Assembly (NCBI RefSeq): GCF_902498995.1
Contig: NZ_CABVLY010000032.1
Coordinates: forward strand, 1 to 64,000
Reading direction: 5' to 3'
Length of the DNA stretch: 64,000 nucleotides
Origin: Burkholderia anthina
GTDB lineage: Bacteria; Pseudomonadota; Gammaproteobacteria; Burkholderiales; Burkholderiaceae
Made by a program: the position numbers and the translations under genes. Positions 49,379-58,067 of this stretch are shown piece after piece. The notes under the pieces are model-generated. The model saw nothing but the letters and a program-made list of their open reading frames with translations, did no database searches and was not told the origin of the DNA. How positions within the stretch are numbered: the stretch's first letter is position 1; every line of letters begins with the position of its first letter.

Positions 49379-50299
49379 TTGAATACGCGTGATCTCCAGG
49401 CGTTCGTCGCGGTAGTCGACAGCGGGTCGATGGTCGCCGCCGCCGCGAAGCTCCATCTGACCCAGCCGGGTCTCACCCGCCGCATGCAGAACCTCGAAAC
49501 GCTGCTGGGCGTGCCGCTGCTCGAACGGCAGAGCAAGCCGCTGAAGCCGACTGCCGCCGGGCGCGACGTCTACGCGCTTGCACGCAACGTGCTGCGTGCG
49601 GTCGACGAGCTGATGGCCGCGGGGGCGCCGGACAGCGAGCCGTCGGGTGAGCTGCGCATCGGCGTGCCGCCGTTCCTGTCCGAGCTCGCGCTCGAGCGGC
49701 CGATCGACCGGTTGCGCGATGCGTTTCCGCGGCTGACGTTGCGCGTGACGGCCGGCTGGTCGCCGGCGCTCGTGCAGGGCATCGAGCGCGGCACGCTCGA
49801 TGTCGCGACGGTGATGGTGCCGGCCAGCGCGGCGCTGCCCGACACGCTGACGGCGACCCTGCTCGGCACGCAGCCGACGGTGCTCGTCGCCGCGCGCGAT
49901 TTCCCGTTGCCGGACGGTCCGCTATCGCTCGACGTGCTGTCGGGTTTTCCGTGGGTGCTGAGCCAGGACGGCTGCGGGATGCGCTCGGCGCTGAGCCGCG
50001 CGCTCGGTTCCGCCGGGCTGCCGTTCGATGTCGCGGTCGAGGCGTTCGGCTCGGAGCTGCAGTTGTCGCTCGTCGCGCGTGGCGCGGGTATCGGCATCGC
50101 GCCGCCGAACGCGCTGGCGCGCAGCGCGCATCGCGATGCGCTGAGGGTGGTGGAAACGACGGGGCTGGAAACGCGAATCAACGTGTGGATCGTGCATGCC
50201 GCGCTGCCGGGCCGCCTGACGCGGCCCGTCGCGCTGCTGCGCGATGCGCTCGGAGACGTGCTCGAGCGGGAAAGCATGAAGGGGTCGGATACAGACTAG
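49379..50299 (+). CDS. LysR family transcriptional regulator
   Basis: 306 residues: N-terminal winged HTH (LQAFVAVVDSGSMVAAAAKL, HLTQPGLTRRMQNLETLLG) and C-terminal periplasmic-binding-like effector domain (SGELRIGVPPFLSELALERP onward). The TTG start at 49379 has no obvious Shine-Dalgarno sequence; the first residues MNTRDLQAF fit the family start exactly. The 97-bp region shared with the divergent MFS gene is AT-rich and includes ACAATTGAAATATGTC, as expected for its binding site. Confidence 0.93.
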   Translation: MNTRDLQAFVAVVDSGSMVAAAAKLHLTQPGLTRRMQNLETLLGVPLLERQSKPLKPTAAGRDVYALARNVLRAVDELMAAGAPDSEPSGELRIGVPPFLSELALERPIDRLRDAFPRLTLRVTAGWSPALVQGIERGTLDVATVMVPASAALPDTLTATLLGTQPTVLVAARDFPLPDGPLSLDVLSGFPWVLSQDGCGMRSALSRALGSAGLPFDVAVEAFGSELQLSLVARGAGIGIAPPNALARSAHRDALRVVETTGLETRINVWIVHAALPGRLTRPVALLRDALGDVLERESMKGSDTD

Positions 50300-50350
50300 C
50301 GATCTAGAGTACGCATTCGAGGGAAAATCCTTATTTTCTCTACGGAAATG

Positions 50351-50379
50351 TTGCAATGCGGAAATCGATTCGCTATAGT
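50351..50379 (+). promoter_or_regulatory. Sigma70 promoter of the candidate small RNA
   Basis: TTGCAA (50351-50356), exactly 17 bp, TATAGT (50374-50379). No start codon with a ribosome site follows before the terminator. Confidence 0.7.
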
Positions 50380-50385
50380 TACACC

Positions 50386-50445
50386 TGTCTCCTCCATGTC
50401 TCCTCTGATATGGATTCAGCCCGCCTCTTAGGCGGGCTTTTTTTT
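50386..50445 (+). ncRNA. Candidate small regulatory RNA with twin CU-rich seed
   Basis: About 60 nt between a near-consensus promoter and a rho-independent terminator. The unstructured 5' part carries TGTCTCCTC twice (50386-50394 and 50397-50405), which can pair with Shine-Dalgarno GAGGAGA-type sequences. The terminator is AGCCCGCC/GGCGGGCT (50418-50438) with eight Ts, a form favoured by Hfq-binding RNAs. It lies downstream of the LysR gene (87 bp) and might instead be read as its 3' end, but it has its own promoter. Confidence 0.55.
50418..50445 (+). terminator. Rho-independent terminator
   Basis: 8-bp perfect stem AGCCCGCC/GGCGGGCT, 5-nt loop, then T8 run. Confidence 0.95.
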
Positions 50446-50503
50446 GCCCGCGTTTTTGGCGCGGGTCATCCATCTTTCCTCGTTTCGTTCTCCGTCGCCG
50501 GCC

Positions 50504-51337
50504 TTAGAACTTGTACGTCATCCCGACGTAGCTGATGATCGGGTCCGCCTTCAGGTCCGATTTCGACTCGGCGAGTGTCGTGCCGTCGGCCGCCTTGATC
50601 GTCACCGTCGATGTCGTCTTCAGCGGGATGTACGTCACCGACGCCACCAGCCCGAAATGCTCGGTCATGTTGTATTGCAGGCCCGCGTTGAACACCGGCT
50701 GCCACGACGACGACGCCTTTGCCTCCACCGATGTCGTACCCGGCTTGCCCGCGCCCGCCGCGAGAATCGCGCCGAGGTTGTCCTGCGTCTGCTTGATGAA
50801 GTTCGTATTGAGCTGCAGGTCGCTGAACCAGTTGTACGACACGCCGAGGCCGAGGAACGGCCGGAACTTCGCGGTCGCCTGTCCGAAGTAGTACTGCAGG
50901 ATCACCGCCGGGCTCCACTGCCGCACGCTCTTCACGATCGGGTTGACCGACGCGAGCCCGATGTTCTGCGTGCCCAGCGCGCCGGCAGGGCCGGGCGGCT
51001 TGATCGTGCCCTGGCCCGACACCTTGAACACCGGCGGCACGCCGGCCACCGACGTGACCGCGATGTGATCGGTCAGGAAGTGGCTGACCGTCAGGCCGAC
51101 GGTATCGGCGCCGCTGGTGCGCAGCCCGGTGCCCGGCGACGTGAACGACGGCGGCAGCCGCAGCGGCGTGTTGATCGGCGTCGGCGCGACGTTGGTCGTC
51201 ATCGGCGTGCTGCTCTGCTGCGGCATCACGTGGAACCAGCCCAGCGTGACGACGTTGCTGCCGGCGCTCTGCGCGTGCGCCGCGAGCGGCGCCAGGGCGG
51301 CGGCGCCGGCCGCCGCGCAGAGAAGGGTCTTCTTCAT
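50504..51337 (-). CDS. OmpW family outer-membrane protein
   Basis: 277 residues with a signal peptide (KKTLLCAAAGAAALAPLAAH, cut after AHA) and an eight-stranded barrel: VTLGWFHVMPQ, ADTVGLTVSHFLTDHIAVTSVAG (quoted in part), SPAVILQYYFG, FRPFLGLGVSYNWFSD, and the terminal IISYVGMTYKF with the C-terminal Phe of barrel proteins. OmpW members pass small hydrophobic molecules. It lies 16 nt downstream of a DUF2957 lipoprotein gene in the same direction, so likely co-transcribed with it. Confidence 0.9.
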   Translation of the reverse strand: MKKTLLCAAAGAAALAPLAAHAQSAGSNVVTLGWFHVMPQQSSTPMTTNVAPTPINTPLRLPPSFTSPGTGLRTSGADTVGLTVSHFLTDHIAVTSVAGVPPVFKVSGQGTIKPPGPAGALGTQNIGLASVNPIVKSVRQWSPAVILQYYFGQATAKFRPFLGLGVSYNWFSDLQLNTNFIKQTQDNLGAILAAGAGKPGTTSVEAKASSSWQPVFNAGLQYNMTEHFGLVASVTYIPLKTTSTVTIKAADGTTLAESKSDLKADPIISYVGMTYKF

Positions 51338-51353
51338 CACGGCTTGCCTCCTC

Positions 51354-52595
51354 TTACTGGACGAACGCGCCGATCGTGAAATACGGCGTCGAACCCGCGT
51401 TGTCGAGGAAACCGAACACGCCACCCGTGAAGATGAACTTGCCGGTCGGCGCCGTGCTGCTTGCACCCACGTGGATCGTCGTGACCGTGCCCGGCACCGC
51501 CTGCGTGTAGTCGAGGTTCAGCGCGGTCGCAAGCGATGCCTGCGATGCCTGGAACGGATCGAGCAGCGTGGCCTGCGTGTCGGCCAGCGCGGTGGTGCGG
51601 TAGTCGAACTGGCTGTCGACGCCGATGTACTCGCCGTTCTGCGAGCCGAGCGCGATGGTCGTTTGCGGCGCGAGGATCGAGATGCTCGATTCGTCGTCGG
51701 CGGTCAGGCCCGGCACGCCGTTGCTGTCCGGCGTCGGGTTCGGGTTCGCGACACCCGTGCGCACGAGGATCGGCACGAGCTGGTTGCGCAGCTTGCCGAC
51801 GATCATGAAGCCCTTGCCCTGCGGCGTCGCCGACAGCGTCGGCTTCAGCTGGCTCTGGTAGTTGTTGCTCTGGAACGCGCCGCTGCCGTCGGCCGACTGC
51901 GCGAAGTTCGTGCCCTGCTGCGTGCACGCGCCGCCGGCGAACTGGCCGGTCGTGTCGCATTTGGTCCACGAACCGTCGGCGTTGATCGTCACCTTCGCAT
52001 CGATCGACGCCGGCGCGAAGTTCTGCGACGGCACTTCGCCGAAGCCGACGTGGCTGTACGTGCCCGCGACCTTCGTGATGTCCGTTTCGATCGACGAGAA
52101 GCCGATGAACGGGTAGTACGGGAATTTCGTATCGGGCACCGCGGCCTGGCCGAGCACGCCGTTGAACTGGATTTCCTTGCCCGGAATCGTGCCGCCCGCG
52201 ACGCCTTCGCCGACGAAGATGCGCGCCGGGCGCGACGGATCGAGGCTCGCGCCGTTCAGGCGGAATGCGCACTGGTTCAGCTTGTTGGTCGGCAGCAGCG
52301 TTTCCTGCGTGAGCGTGCCGCTGTCGACCGTGCCCGCGCGGGTCGGCGTGACGGTGCCGGTCGTTGCCGGAACCGGCGATTCGACATAGGTGACCTGCCA
52401 GGTCATCTTGGTCGTGTCGAGCTGGACCTTCGCGAGTTCGCCGCTGCCCGCACCGCCCGTGAATACGGTGCTGTAGTCGAGCGACGCGGGGCAGAGCCGG
52501 TCTTCGACGAGCGGGGGCGGATTGTCGTCGCCACCGCCGCAGCCGGAAAGAAGGGGGGCGGCAAGGGCCGCCGCCAGAATGAGGTTGCGCTTCAT
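51354..52595 (-). CDS. DUF2957 family lipoprotein
   Basis: 413 residues. The signal peptide ends APLLSGCGGGDD, a clear lipobox. The mature protein is beta-rich, with LCPASLDYSTVFTGGAGSGEL, FVGEGVAGGTIPGKEIQFNG, FPYYPFIGFSSIETDITKVAGTY and a terminal STPYFTIGAF. These segments recur in the gene upstream, so the two are paralogues (roughly one in three residues alike by eye). Function unknown. ATG at 52595. Forms a run with the OmpW gene. Confidence 0.82.
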   Translation of the reverse strand: MKRNLILAAALAAPLLSGCGGGDDNPPPLVEDRLCPASLDYSTVFTGGAGSGELAKVQLDTTKMTWQVTYVESPVPATTGTVTPTRAGTVDSGTLTQETLLPTNKLNQCAFRLNGASLDPSRPARIFVGEGVAGGTIPGKEIQFNGVLGQAAVPDTKFPYYPFIGFSSIETDITKVAGTYSHVGFGEVPSQNFAPASIDAKVTINADGSWTKCDTTGQFAGGACTQQGTNFAQSADGSGAFQSNNYQSQLKPTLSATPQGKGFMIVGKLRNQLVPILVRTGVANPNPTPDSNGVPGLTADDESSISILAPQTTIALGSQNGEYIGVDSQFDYRTTALADTQATLLDPFQASQASLATALNLDYTQAVPGTVTTIHVGASSTAPTGKFIFTGGVFGFLDNAGSTPYFTIGAFVQ

Positions 52596-52756
52596 GTTGC
52601 TCCTCCAGATTTGTCTTGTACGGCGGCCGGCTCCCTGTCGACCGCTTCTGTTTGCTTGTGCGCGTTGCGCCTGCGTCGTGCCGGACGCCGTCGTGTCGTG
52701 CCTTCCTCTTCCCGCCATACGCGGCGGCGCACCGGCCGCCGCCGCGTCCCCGATCG

Positions 52757-54184
52757 CTACTTGCTGATCTGCGCACCCACGCCGAAGTACGGTGTCGACG
52801 ATGTCGTCGAATTCGCCGACGTCTGCGTGACGCCGCCGTTCACCGTGCCCTGGATCAGCGCCGCATACAGCCCGCCCGTCGCGATCACCACGCCCGATGC
52901 GGACGGGTAGCTCGCGCCGCTCGGCGGCGTGGTCGTTGCGTTCAGCAGGCCCGCCGTCGTCTGGCCGTAGTCGAGCGTGAAGCCGTCTTCTTCGGCCTGC
53001 GTGGTCGGATTGATGAACGACGCGTTGCTGCCGCGGATCAGTGCGGCCGTGTACTTGAAGTTCGAATCCGCGCCTGCGTAGCCGCCGTCGATCGCGCCCG
53101 ACTGGATCGCGCTCGCCGCGGCGAGTACCGCGATGCCCGATTCGTCGTCGACCTTTGCGTCGGTGTGCAGCGCCGCATCGGTGCCGAGATACACGTAGCC
53201 CGTACGGACGACCACCGGCACCGTCGCGCCGTTGAGCTGGCCGATCACCATGTGCGCGGTGCCCGATTTGCCCGTCGTGCCGACCACCGGGAGCGACGTT
53301 TGCGGCAGGATCTGCGGGGCCTGCGTGCTGTCGAGGTAGCTGCCGTTCGCGTTCACCGTCCACGGATTGCCGGTCGTCTCGCAACTGCCGGAGGTCGACG
53401 TGCATGCGCCGTTCGCGTCGAACGTCTCGCTCGAGTTGATGCCCTTCGTCGCATAGTTGCCCGACGGCACGAGGTGGTAGAGCAGTGCGTTGTACGTGCC
53501 CGGCAGCTTCGTGAGATCGGTCGTCGTGTTCGCGAAGCCGAGGAACGGATAGAAATCGAAGTGGCGGTTCGGCACCTGGCCGACATTCTTGTAGAGCGGG
53601 ATACCGGCGAGGCTGATCGTCAGCCCGTCGTACTGGACCGTCGCCCCCGGGATACCGCCGCCCGCGACACCCATGCCGACCAGCAGCATCGGCGGGTTCG
53701 CCTGGTTGAAGTCGGCGGCCGTCGAATAGGTCGAGCCGTTCGGCGCGGTACCGGTGCCCGGCGTGAGGACGAACGCGCAGCGCGTCTGCTCGGCCGTCGG
53801 CAGCGTGCCGGTCGGCGGGTGGATGACCTTGCCCGTGATGGTCGTGCCGGCGCGGCTCGGCGTGACCGTGCCGGTCGCGAGCGGAATCGGCGATTCGAGC
53901 CACTTGAGCGTGTAGGTCATCGCGACCGCGTCGATGTTGACGCTGACGATCTCGCCGCTACCGGCGCCACCGAGATACGTGCTCTTCACGATGTCGGCAT
54001 CGGCCGGGCACAGCGTGCCGTTGACGGGCTGCGACGGCGGCGGCCCTTGCGTGCCGCAACTCGATCCGGAACATTGGGGGGTGTTGATCGGCGCGGGCGA
54101 GCCGCCGTCTCCTCCACCACAGGCAATCAGAAAAGGGGCGATGGCAAAGGCCGTTGCCACCCCCTTCGATAAGGCGTGCGACAT
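52757..54184 (-). CDS. DUF2957 family lipoprotein
   Basis: 475 residues with signal ending FLIACGGGDGG (lipobox), followed by Pro/Gly linker. TLCPADADIVKSTYLGGAGSG, GTVTPSRAGTT, MLLVGMGVAGGGIPGATVQYDG, FDFYPFLGFANTTTDLTKLPGTYN (quoted in part) and STPYFGVGAQIS are shared with the second copy. Ends at 52757, 162 nt before the paralogue's start. A TTGACA/GACATT promoter lies upstream. Unknown function; a surface or secreted role with the OmpW barrel is a guess from context. Confidence 0.82.
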   Translation of the reverse strand: MSHALSKGVATAFAIAPFLIACGGGDGGSPAPINTPQCSGSSCGTQGPPPSQPVNGTLCPADADIVKSTYLGGAGSGEIVSVNIDAVAMTYTLKWLESPIPLATGTVTPSRAGTTITGKVIHPPTGTLPTAEQTRCAFVLTPGTGTAPNGSTYSTAADFNQANPPMLLVGMGVAGGGIPGATVQYDGLTISLAGIPLYKNVGQVPNRHFDFYPFLGFANTTTDLTKLPGTYNALLYHLVPSGNYATKGINSSETFDANGACTSTSGSCETTGNPWTVNANGSYLDSTQAPQILPQTSLPVVGTTGKSGTAHMVIGQLNGATVPVVVRTGYVYLGTDAALHTDAKVDDESGIAVLAAASAIQSGAIDGGYAGADSNFKYTAALIRGSNASFINPTTQAEEDGFTLDYGQTTAGLLNATTTPPSGASYPSASGVVIATGGLYAALIQGTVNGGVTQTSANSTTSSTPYFGVGAQISK

Positions 54185-54570
54185 GCCGCTGTCTCCAATC
54201 GTTTAATTGTGCGAGCTAATGTCGCTGCCTGGGTTTTTGCTGTCAATTGATGAACTCGTCTAAAAAAGGCGATTGAAACGGCTTTGGCGTTTCAATTCCT
54301 TTCTGGATGGGGTTTTACGTAAGAATTAAAACGCGACGAGGCTGGCGAGGCGCTGCCGAAGTGGGGGATCTGCCACGCGCGGCCGGCTTTCCAATGGCCT
54401 TCCCGCGTATAACGGCAGCGTTTAAAGTGGCGGTATCCGGTTTATCCCTATTCGGGATTGACTGGATAAAAAGGAGGGGGGATTAATTCACTGGTAATCG
54501 CGCAACGGAAAGCTTGTAAATATTTGTAAATGCGCGAGCGTGGTTTTATATATTGCCTGGCACGAATAAA
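54185..54570. other. 386-bp AT-rich gap upstream of the DUF2957 pair
   Basis: No gene. AT content rises from 54200 to 54570. A minus-strand promoter TTGACA (54246-54241) N17 GACATT (54223-54218) serves the DUF2957 gene. The rest, including a 5-bp ATCCC/GGGAT hairpin near 54445, lacks clear function. Confidence 0.55.
54218..54246 (-). promoter_or_regulatory. Sigma70-like promoter for the DUF2957/OmpW run
   Basis: Consensus TTGACA at 54246-54241, 17-bp spacer, GACATT at 54223-54218, 34 bp before the start codon. Confidence 0.5.
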
Positions 54571-54596
54571 TAAAAAGCCGGCCAGCGGCCGGCTTT
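54571..54596 (-). terminator. argC: Terminator of argC
   Basis: AGCCGGCC/GGCCGGCT stem with 3-nt loop; TTTTTA follows on the minus strand. Confidence 0.9.
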
Positions 54597-54615
54597 GCAT
54601 CGCGTGCAAGGAGGA

Positions 54616-55566
54616 TCAGCGCTTCAGGCCGCTATCCTCGGCGGCGCCGATGTTGAGGTTCATGCACTGGATCGCGGCGCCCGACGCACCCTTGCCGAGG
54701 TTGTCGAGTCGTGCGACCGTGACGAAGCGCTCTTCGTTGCCGAACACGAACAGATCGACGCGGTTCGTGTCGTTGTTCGCCTGTACGTCGAAGAAGCCGC
54801 TGTCGAGATTCGCGTCCGCGTTGAACGGTGCGACGCGCACGAACGGCTCGTCCGCGTAGTACTCGGCGAACACGCGCTGCACGTCCTGCGGCGTCGCGCG
54901 CTTCGCGAGCTGCTCGGGCGAGAAGTAGGTCGTCACGGCGAGACCCTTCAGGAACGGCCCGACGATCGGCGTGAAGATCGGCGCATGTGCGAGACCCGTG
55001 TGCGCGGCCATTTCCGGCAGGTGCTTGTGCGCAAGCGCCAGTGCGTACGGACGCGGGCTCGCGAGCTTGCCGCCCGGCGCCGCGCTTTCGTACTCGGCGA
55101 TCATCGACTTGCCGCCGCCGCTGTAACCGGTGATCGAATAGCTGTGTGCGGCGAACGTCGGCGCGACGATGCCCGCGTCGACGAGCGGACGCATCGCGAG
55201 CACGAAGGCCGATGCATGGCAGCCCGGCACCGCGATGCGCTTCGACGTGCGGATCTTCTCGCGCTGCGCGCGGGTCAGTTCCGGCAGGCCGTACGCCCAG
55301 TCGGCGCTCGTGCGGAACGCGGTGCTCGCGTCGATCAGCGTCGTGTTCGGGTTCTCGACCAGCGATGCCGATTCGCGCGACGCGACGTCGGGCAGGCACA
55401 GGAACGTGATGTCCGACGCGTTGATCAGGCGGCGGCGCTCGTCGACGTCCTTGCGCTTCGCTTCATCGATGCGCAGGATCTCGATGTCGTTGCGTGCCGA
55501 CAGGTATTCGAAGATCTTGAGGCCGGTCGTGCCTTCCTGGCCGTCGACAAAAACTTTGGTGCTCAT
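54616..55566 (-). CDS. argC: N-acetyl-gamma-glutamyl-phosphate reductase (type 2)
   Basis: NADPH-dependent third step of arginine synthesis. The 316 residues are the short type 2 form (KVFVDGQEGTTGLKIFEYLS at the nucleotide site; catalytic Cys in RIAVPGCHASAFVLAMR; HSYSITGYSGGGKSMIAEYE). No other arg genes are near, as usual for a scattered pathway; Burkholderia often also has a long-type argC elsewhere. ATG at 55566. Preceded on the right by the terminator of the flavoprotein gene. Confidence 0.93.
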   Translation of the reverse strand: MSTKVFVDGQEGTTGLKIFEYLSARNDIEILRIDEAKRKDVDERRRLINASDITFLCLPDVASRESASLVENPNTTLIDASTAFRTSADWAYGLPELTRAQREKIRTSKRIAVPGCHASAFVLAMRPLVDAGIVAPTFAAHSYSITGYSGGGKSMIAEYESAAPGGKLASPRPYALALAHKHLPEMAAHTGLAHAPIFTPIVGPFLKGLAVTTYFSPEQLAKRATPQDVQRVFAEYYADEPFVRVAPFNADANLDSGFFDVQANNDTNRVDLFVFGNEERFVTVARLDNLGKGASGAAIQCMNLNIGAAEDSGLKR

Positions 55567-55653
55567 TTCGCTCTCACTGAATGAAACGGGAGCCGCGGCG
55601 CCCTGAAACCAATATTTTAAGACGTCATCCGGCGGGCCTGCACCGCACGGGGC

Positions 55654-55682
55654 GAAAAAAAGACGGCCCGCGGGCCGTCTTG
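55654..55682 (-). terminator. Terminator of the WrbA-like gene
   Basis: AGACGGCCCG/CGGGCCGTCT near-perfect palindrome, followed by a run of seven Ts on the minus strand. Confidence 0.9.
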
Positions 55683-55731
55683 TGTCCCTTTGACGCGCGC
55701 CGGCATTGCTCCGCCGGCGGCGCGGGCGCGC

Positions 55732-56304
55732 TCAGCGGCCGCCGGCCACCCAGCGGGCCGTCGCTTCGGCGACGCGCCGGCCGAACGCCTTCGCGGTCTC
55801 GAGGTCGCCCGGCAGCGGGCCCTCGTCGGGCGTCGCATCCGCCGGGGACTGCGCGAGCAGGCCCGTGAAGCCGCCGACGTAGTTGATGTCGTTACGCGTG
55901 GCCGCCTTCGAGTTGGCCGGCATCATGCCCGTGCCGACCCACACCATCCCATGTTGCATCGCCAGCGTGACGAAATACTGAATCGTCGAGAACTTGTCGC
56001 CGTTCATCGTCGCCGAGTTCGTGAAGCCGGCGGCGATCTTGTCCTTCCACTTCTGCGTGAACCACGGTTTCGACGTTGCGTCGGCAAACTGCTTGAACTG
56101 CGCGGACGGCCCGCCCATGTAAGTCGGCGCGCCGAACACGATGGCATCCGCCGCGTCGAGCGCGGCCCAGCTCGCGTCGTCGAGCTCGCCGACGGCGATC
56201 AGGCGTGCGGTGGCGCCGGCGTCCTGCGCGCCCGCGTGGACGGCATCGGCCAGTTTCTGCGTGTGACCGTAGCCGCTGTGATAGACGATAACGATGTTCG
56301 ACAT
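55732..56304 (-). CDS. WrbA-like flavodoxin-fold NAD(P)H:quinone oxidoreductase
   Basis: 190 residues of flavodoxin fold: VIVYHSGYGHTQKLADAV is the FMN phosphate loop, AIVFGAPTYMGGPSAQFKQFAD and GFTNSATMNGDKFSTIQYF are WrbA-family loops. Two-electron reduction of quinones protects against oxidative stress; the family contains both WrbA and looser relatives, so no symbol is given. ATG at 56304. Monocistronic. Confidence 0.88.
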   Translation of the reverse strand: MSNIVIVYHSGYGHTQKLADAVHAGAQDAGATARLIAVGELDDASWAALDAADAIVFGAPTYMGGPSAQFKQFADATSKPWFTQKWKDKIAAGFTNSATMNGDKFSTIQYFVTLAMQHGMVWVGTGMMPANSKAATRNDINYVGGFTGLLAQSPADATPDEGPLPGDLETAKAFGRRVAEATARWVAGGR

Positions 56305-56535
56305 GAAGCGTTCTCCGGAAAAGGACGACAACGGCAGGCGCCGCGGCCTGCCGCGTCACGCGTCGCGGTCAGGCGGCGCGGCGGATGCGCGGCGGGATGC
56401 CGCGACCGGTGCAGCCGAGTCTAGCAAGCCGGAATGACGGGAAAAACGCGCGCCGCGCACGCACAGAAATTCGTCGCTGCGGGGAATCGGCCTGGCGGCC
56501 GGCGCAGCGCGGCGCGGCTCACGTGATGTGCATGG

Positions 56536-57138
56536 CTATTGCCCGTAAGTGACCGTGAGTCGCGCTGTGCCGATCGTCAGCGTGCCGATTTCGTGCTCGA
56601 ACATCGGCGCGGGGCGACCTTGCGCGACGCGCAGGTCCGTGCCCTTCAGCGCGTAGACGGTGATTACGTAGCGGTGCGGTTTGCCCGGCGGCGGGCACGG
56701 GCCGCCGTAGCCGTCGGTGCCGAAGTCGTTGCGCGCCTCGCTCGCGCCGATGCGTTGCAGGAAGCCGGACGCGCTCGCATCGGCGGGCAGGCTCGTGACG
56801 GTCGCGGGAATGCCGGCGACGGCCCAGTGCCACCAGCCGTGGCCGGGTGCGTCGGGATCGAAGATCGTGACCGCGTAGCCGCGCGTGCCGGCGGGCGGGT
56901 TGCGCCACGTGAGCTGCGGCGAGCGGTTTTCGCCCTTGCAGTCGCCGCGATCGAACACGTTCGCGAGGCCGACGCGCCCGCCCGGTTTCAGGTCGTCGCT
57001 CGACACGGTGAACGGGCCTTCGGCGCGCGCGGGCCGAATGGCGAATGCGCCGCAGACGGCGATGCAGAGAAGGGCGGCGATGAACGCAGGCGGACGACCC
57101 GAAGGCGCAGGCGAAGTGATCCGGCGATCCACACGCAT
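56536..57138 (-). CDS. YbhB/YbcL family (PEBP-like) protein, exported
   Basis: 200 residues: signal peptide (about 1-38, cut after RA-EG) and a phosphatidylethanolamine-binding-protein fold with GENRSPQLTWRNPPAGTRGY, VTIFDPDAPGHGWWHWAVAGIP (quoted in part), YGGPCPPPGKPHRYVITVYAL (quoted in part). The D-P-D-A-P and G-G-P-C-P-P motifs frame the anion pocket. Bacterial function unknown. ATG at 57138; the long N-terminus before the hydrophobic core makes the exact start uncertain. Confidence 0.9.
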   Translation of the reverse strand: MRVDRRITSPAPSGRPPAFIAALLCIAVCGAFAIRPARAEGPFTVSSDDLKPGGRVGLANVFDRGDCKGENRSPQLTWRNPPAGTRGYAVTIFDPDAPGHGWWHWAVAGIPATVTSLPADASASGFLQRIGASEARNDFGTDGYGGPCPPPGKPHRYVITVYALKGTDLRVAQGRPAPMFEHEIGTLTIGTARLTVTYGQ

Positions 57139-57310
57139 ATGGCGCTTCTCCCGTCACGTGGGCCGGCCCGACGAGCCCGGCGTTTGTTGGCGTTGTGCGT
57201 AGCTCGCGCAGCTGATGGCGGCGATGGATCAAGTCTAGCATTAGGGTTCGATGAGCGACGCACGTCGCGGCGCGCGACTTCGATCGTTCCTGATGCGGAT
57301 CCGACGGACG

Positions 57311-57346
57311 AAAAAAAGCCGCTCGCGGTGAAGCGAGCGGCTTTTT
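57311..57346 (-). terminator. pyrE: Terminator of pyrE
   Basis: GCCGCTCGC/GCGAGCGGC stem; seven Ts follow on the minus strand, six Ts on the other side. Confidence 0.93.
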
Positions 57347-57380
57347 CAGCCAGGATGCCGGCCTGCATGCCGGCGCGGCG

Positions 57381-58067
57381 TCATTCCTTCGGGGCCGTCG
57401 CGCCGCCGTGTGCAGCCGACCATTCGGCCGGCGCGTGCAGGAATTTCTCGACTTCGTCGAGCGTCTTCGTCTCGAAGTAGCCCGATGCCTTCGCGACGCG
57501 CAGCACGTCCCACCACGTCGCGAGCGCGTGCAGGTCGACGTCGATGTCCTTCAGGACCGACACGCTTTCCTTGAAGATGTTGTAGTGGAACAGCACGAAG
57601 CAGTGGTTCACCGTCGCGCCCGCGGTGCGCAGCGCGTTGACGAAGTTGATCTTGCTGCGGCTGTCGGTCGTCAGGTCTTCCACCAGCAGCACGCGCGAGC
57701 CTTCTTCCAGATGACCTTCGATCTGCGCGTTGCGGCCGAAACCCTTCGGCTTTTTGCGCACGTACTGCATCGGCACCATCATGCGGTCCGCGAGCCATGC
57801 CGCGAACGGGATGCCGGCCGTCTCGCCGCCCGCCACCGAGTCGATCTGCTCGAAGCCGACGTCGCGCATGATCGTCGTTTCCGCCATTTCCATCAGCGCA
57901 CGGCGCACGCGCGGATACGAAATCAGCTTGCGGCAGTCGATATAGACGGGGCTTGCCCAGCCGGACGTGAAGATGAACGGTTTTTCGGCGTTGAAGTGCA
58001 CCGCCTGCACTTCGAGCAGGATTTTGGCGGTCGTATCCGAGATCGACTGACGATCGTAGCCTGTCAT
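57381..58067 (-). CDS. pyrE: Orotate phosphoribosyltransferase
   Basis: Converts orotate plus PRPP to OMP in pyrimidine synthesis. 228 residues; FIFTSGWASPVYIDCRKLIS at the orotate loop, SVAGGETAGIPFAAWLA, RKKPKGFGRNAQIEGHLEEG (flexible loop, Lys-rich), and PRPP motif VLLVEDLTTDSRSKINFV, where the common TTGGS-like part is TTDSRS. ATG at 58067 is preferred over 58073 because AAGGA ends right at the latter. Monocistronic with a strong terminator. Confidence 0.95.
   Translation of the reverse strand: MTGYDRQSISDTTAKILLEVQAVHFNAEKPFIFTSGWASPVYIDCRKLISYPRVRRALMEMAETTIMRDVGFEQIDSVAGGETAGIPFAAWLADRMMVPMQYVRKKPKGFGRNAQIEGHLEEGSRVLLVEDLTTDSRSKINFVNALRTAGATVNHCFVLFHYNIFKESVSVLKDIDVDLHALATWWDVLRVAKASGYFETKTLDEVEKFLHAPAEWSAAHGGATAPKE

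Noticed and set aside
33038..50000. Second copy of the tRNA-Ala 3' end as attR
   Set aside because: No match to the last 20 bases of the tRNA was seen downstream in the window.
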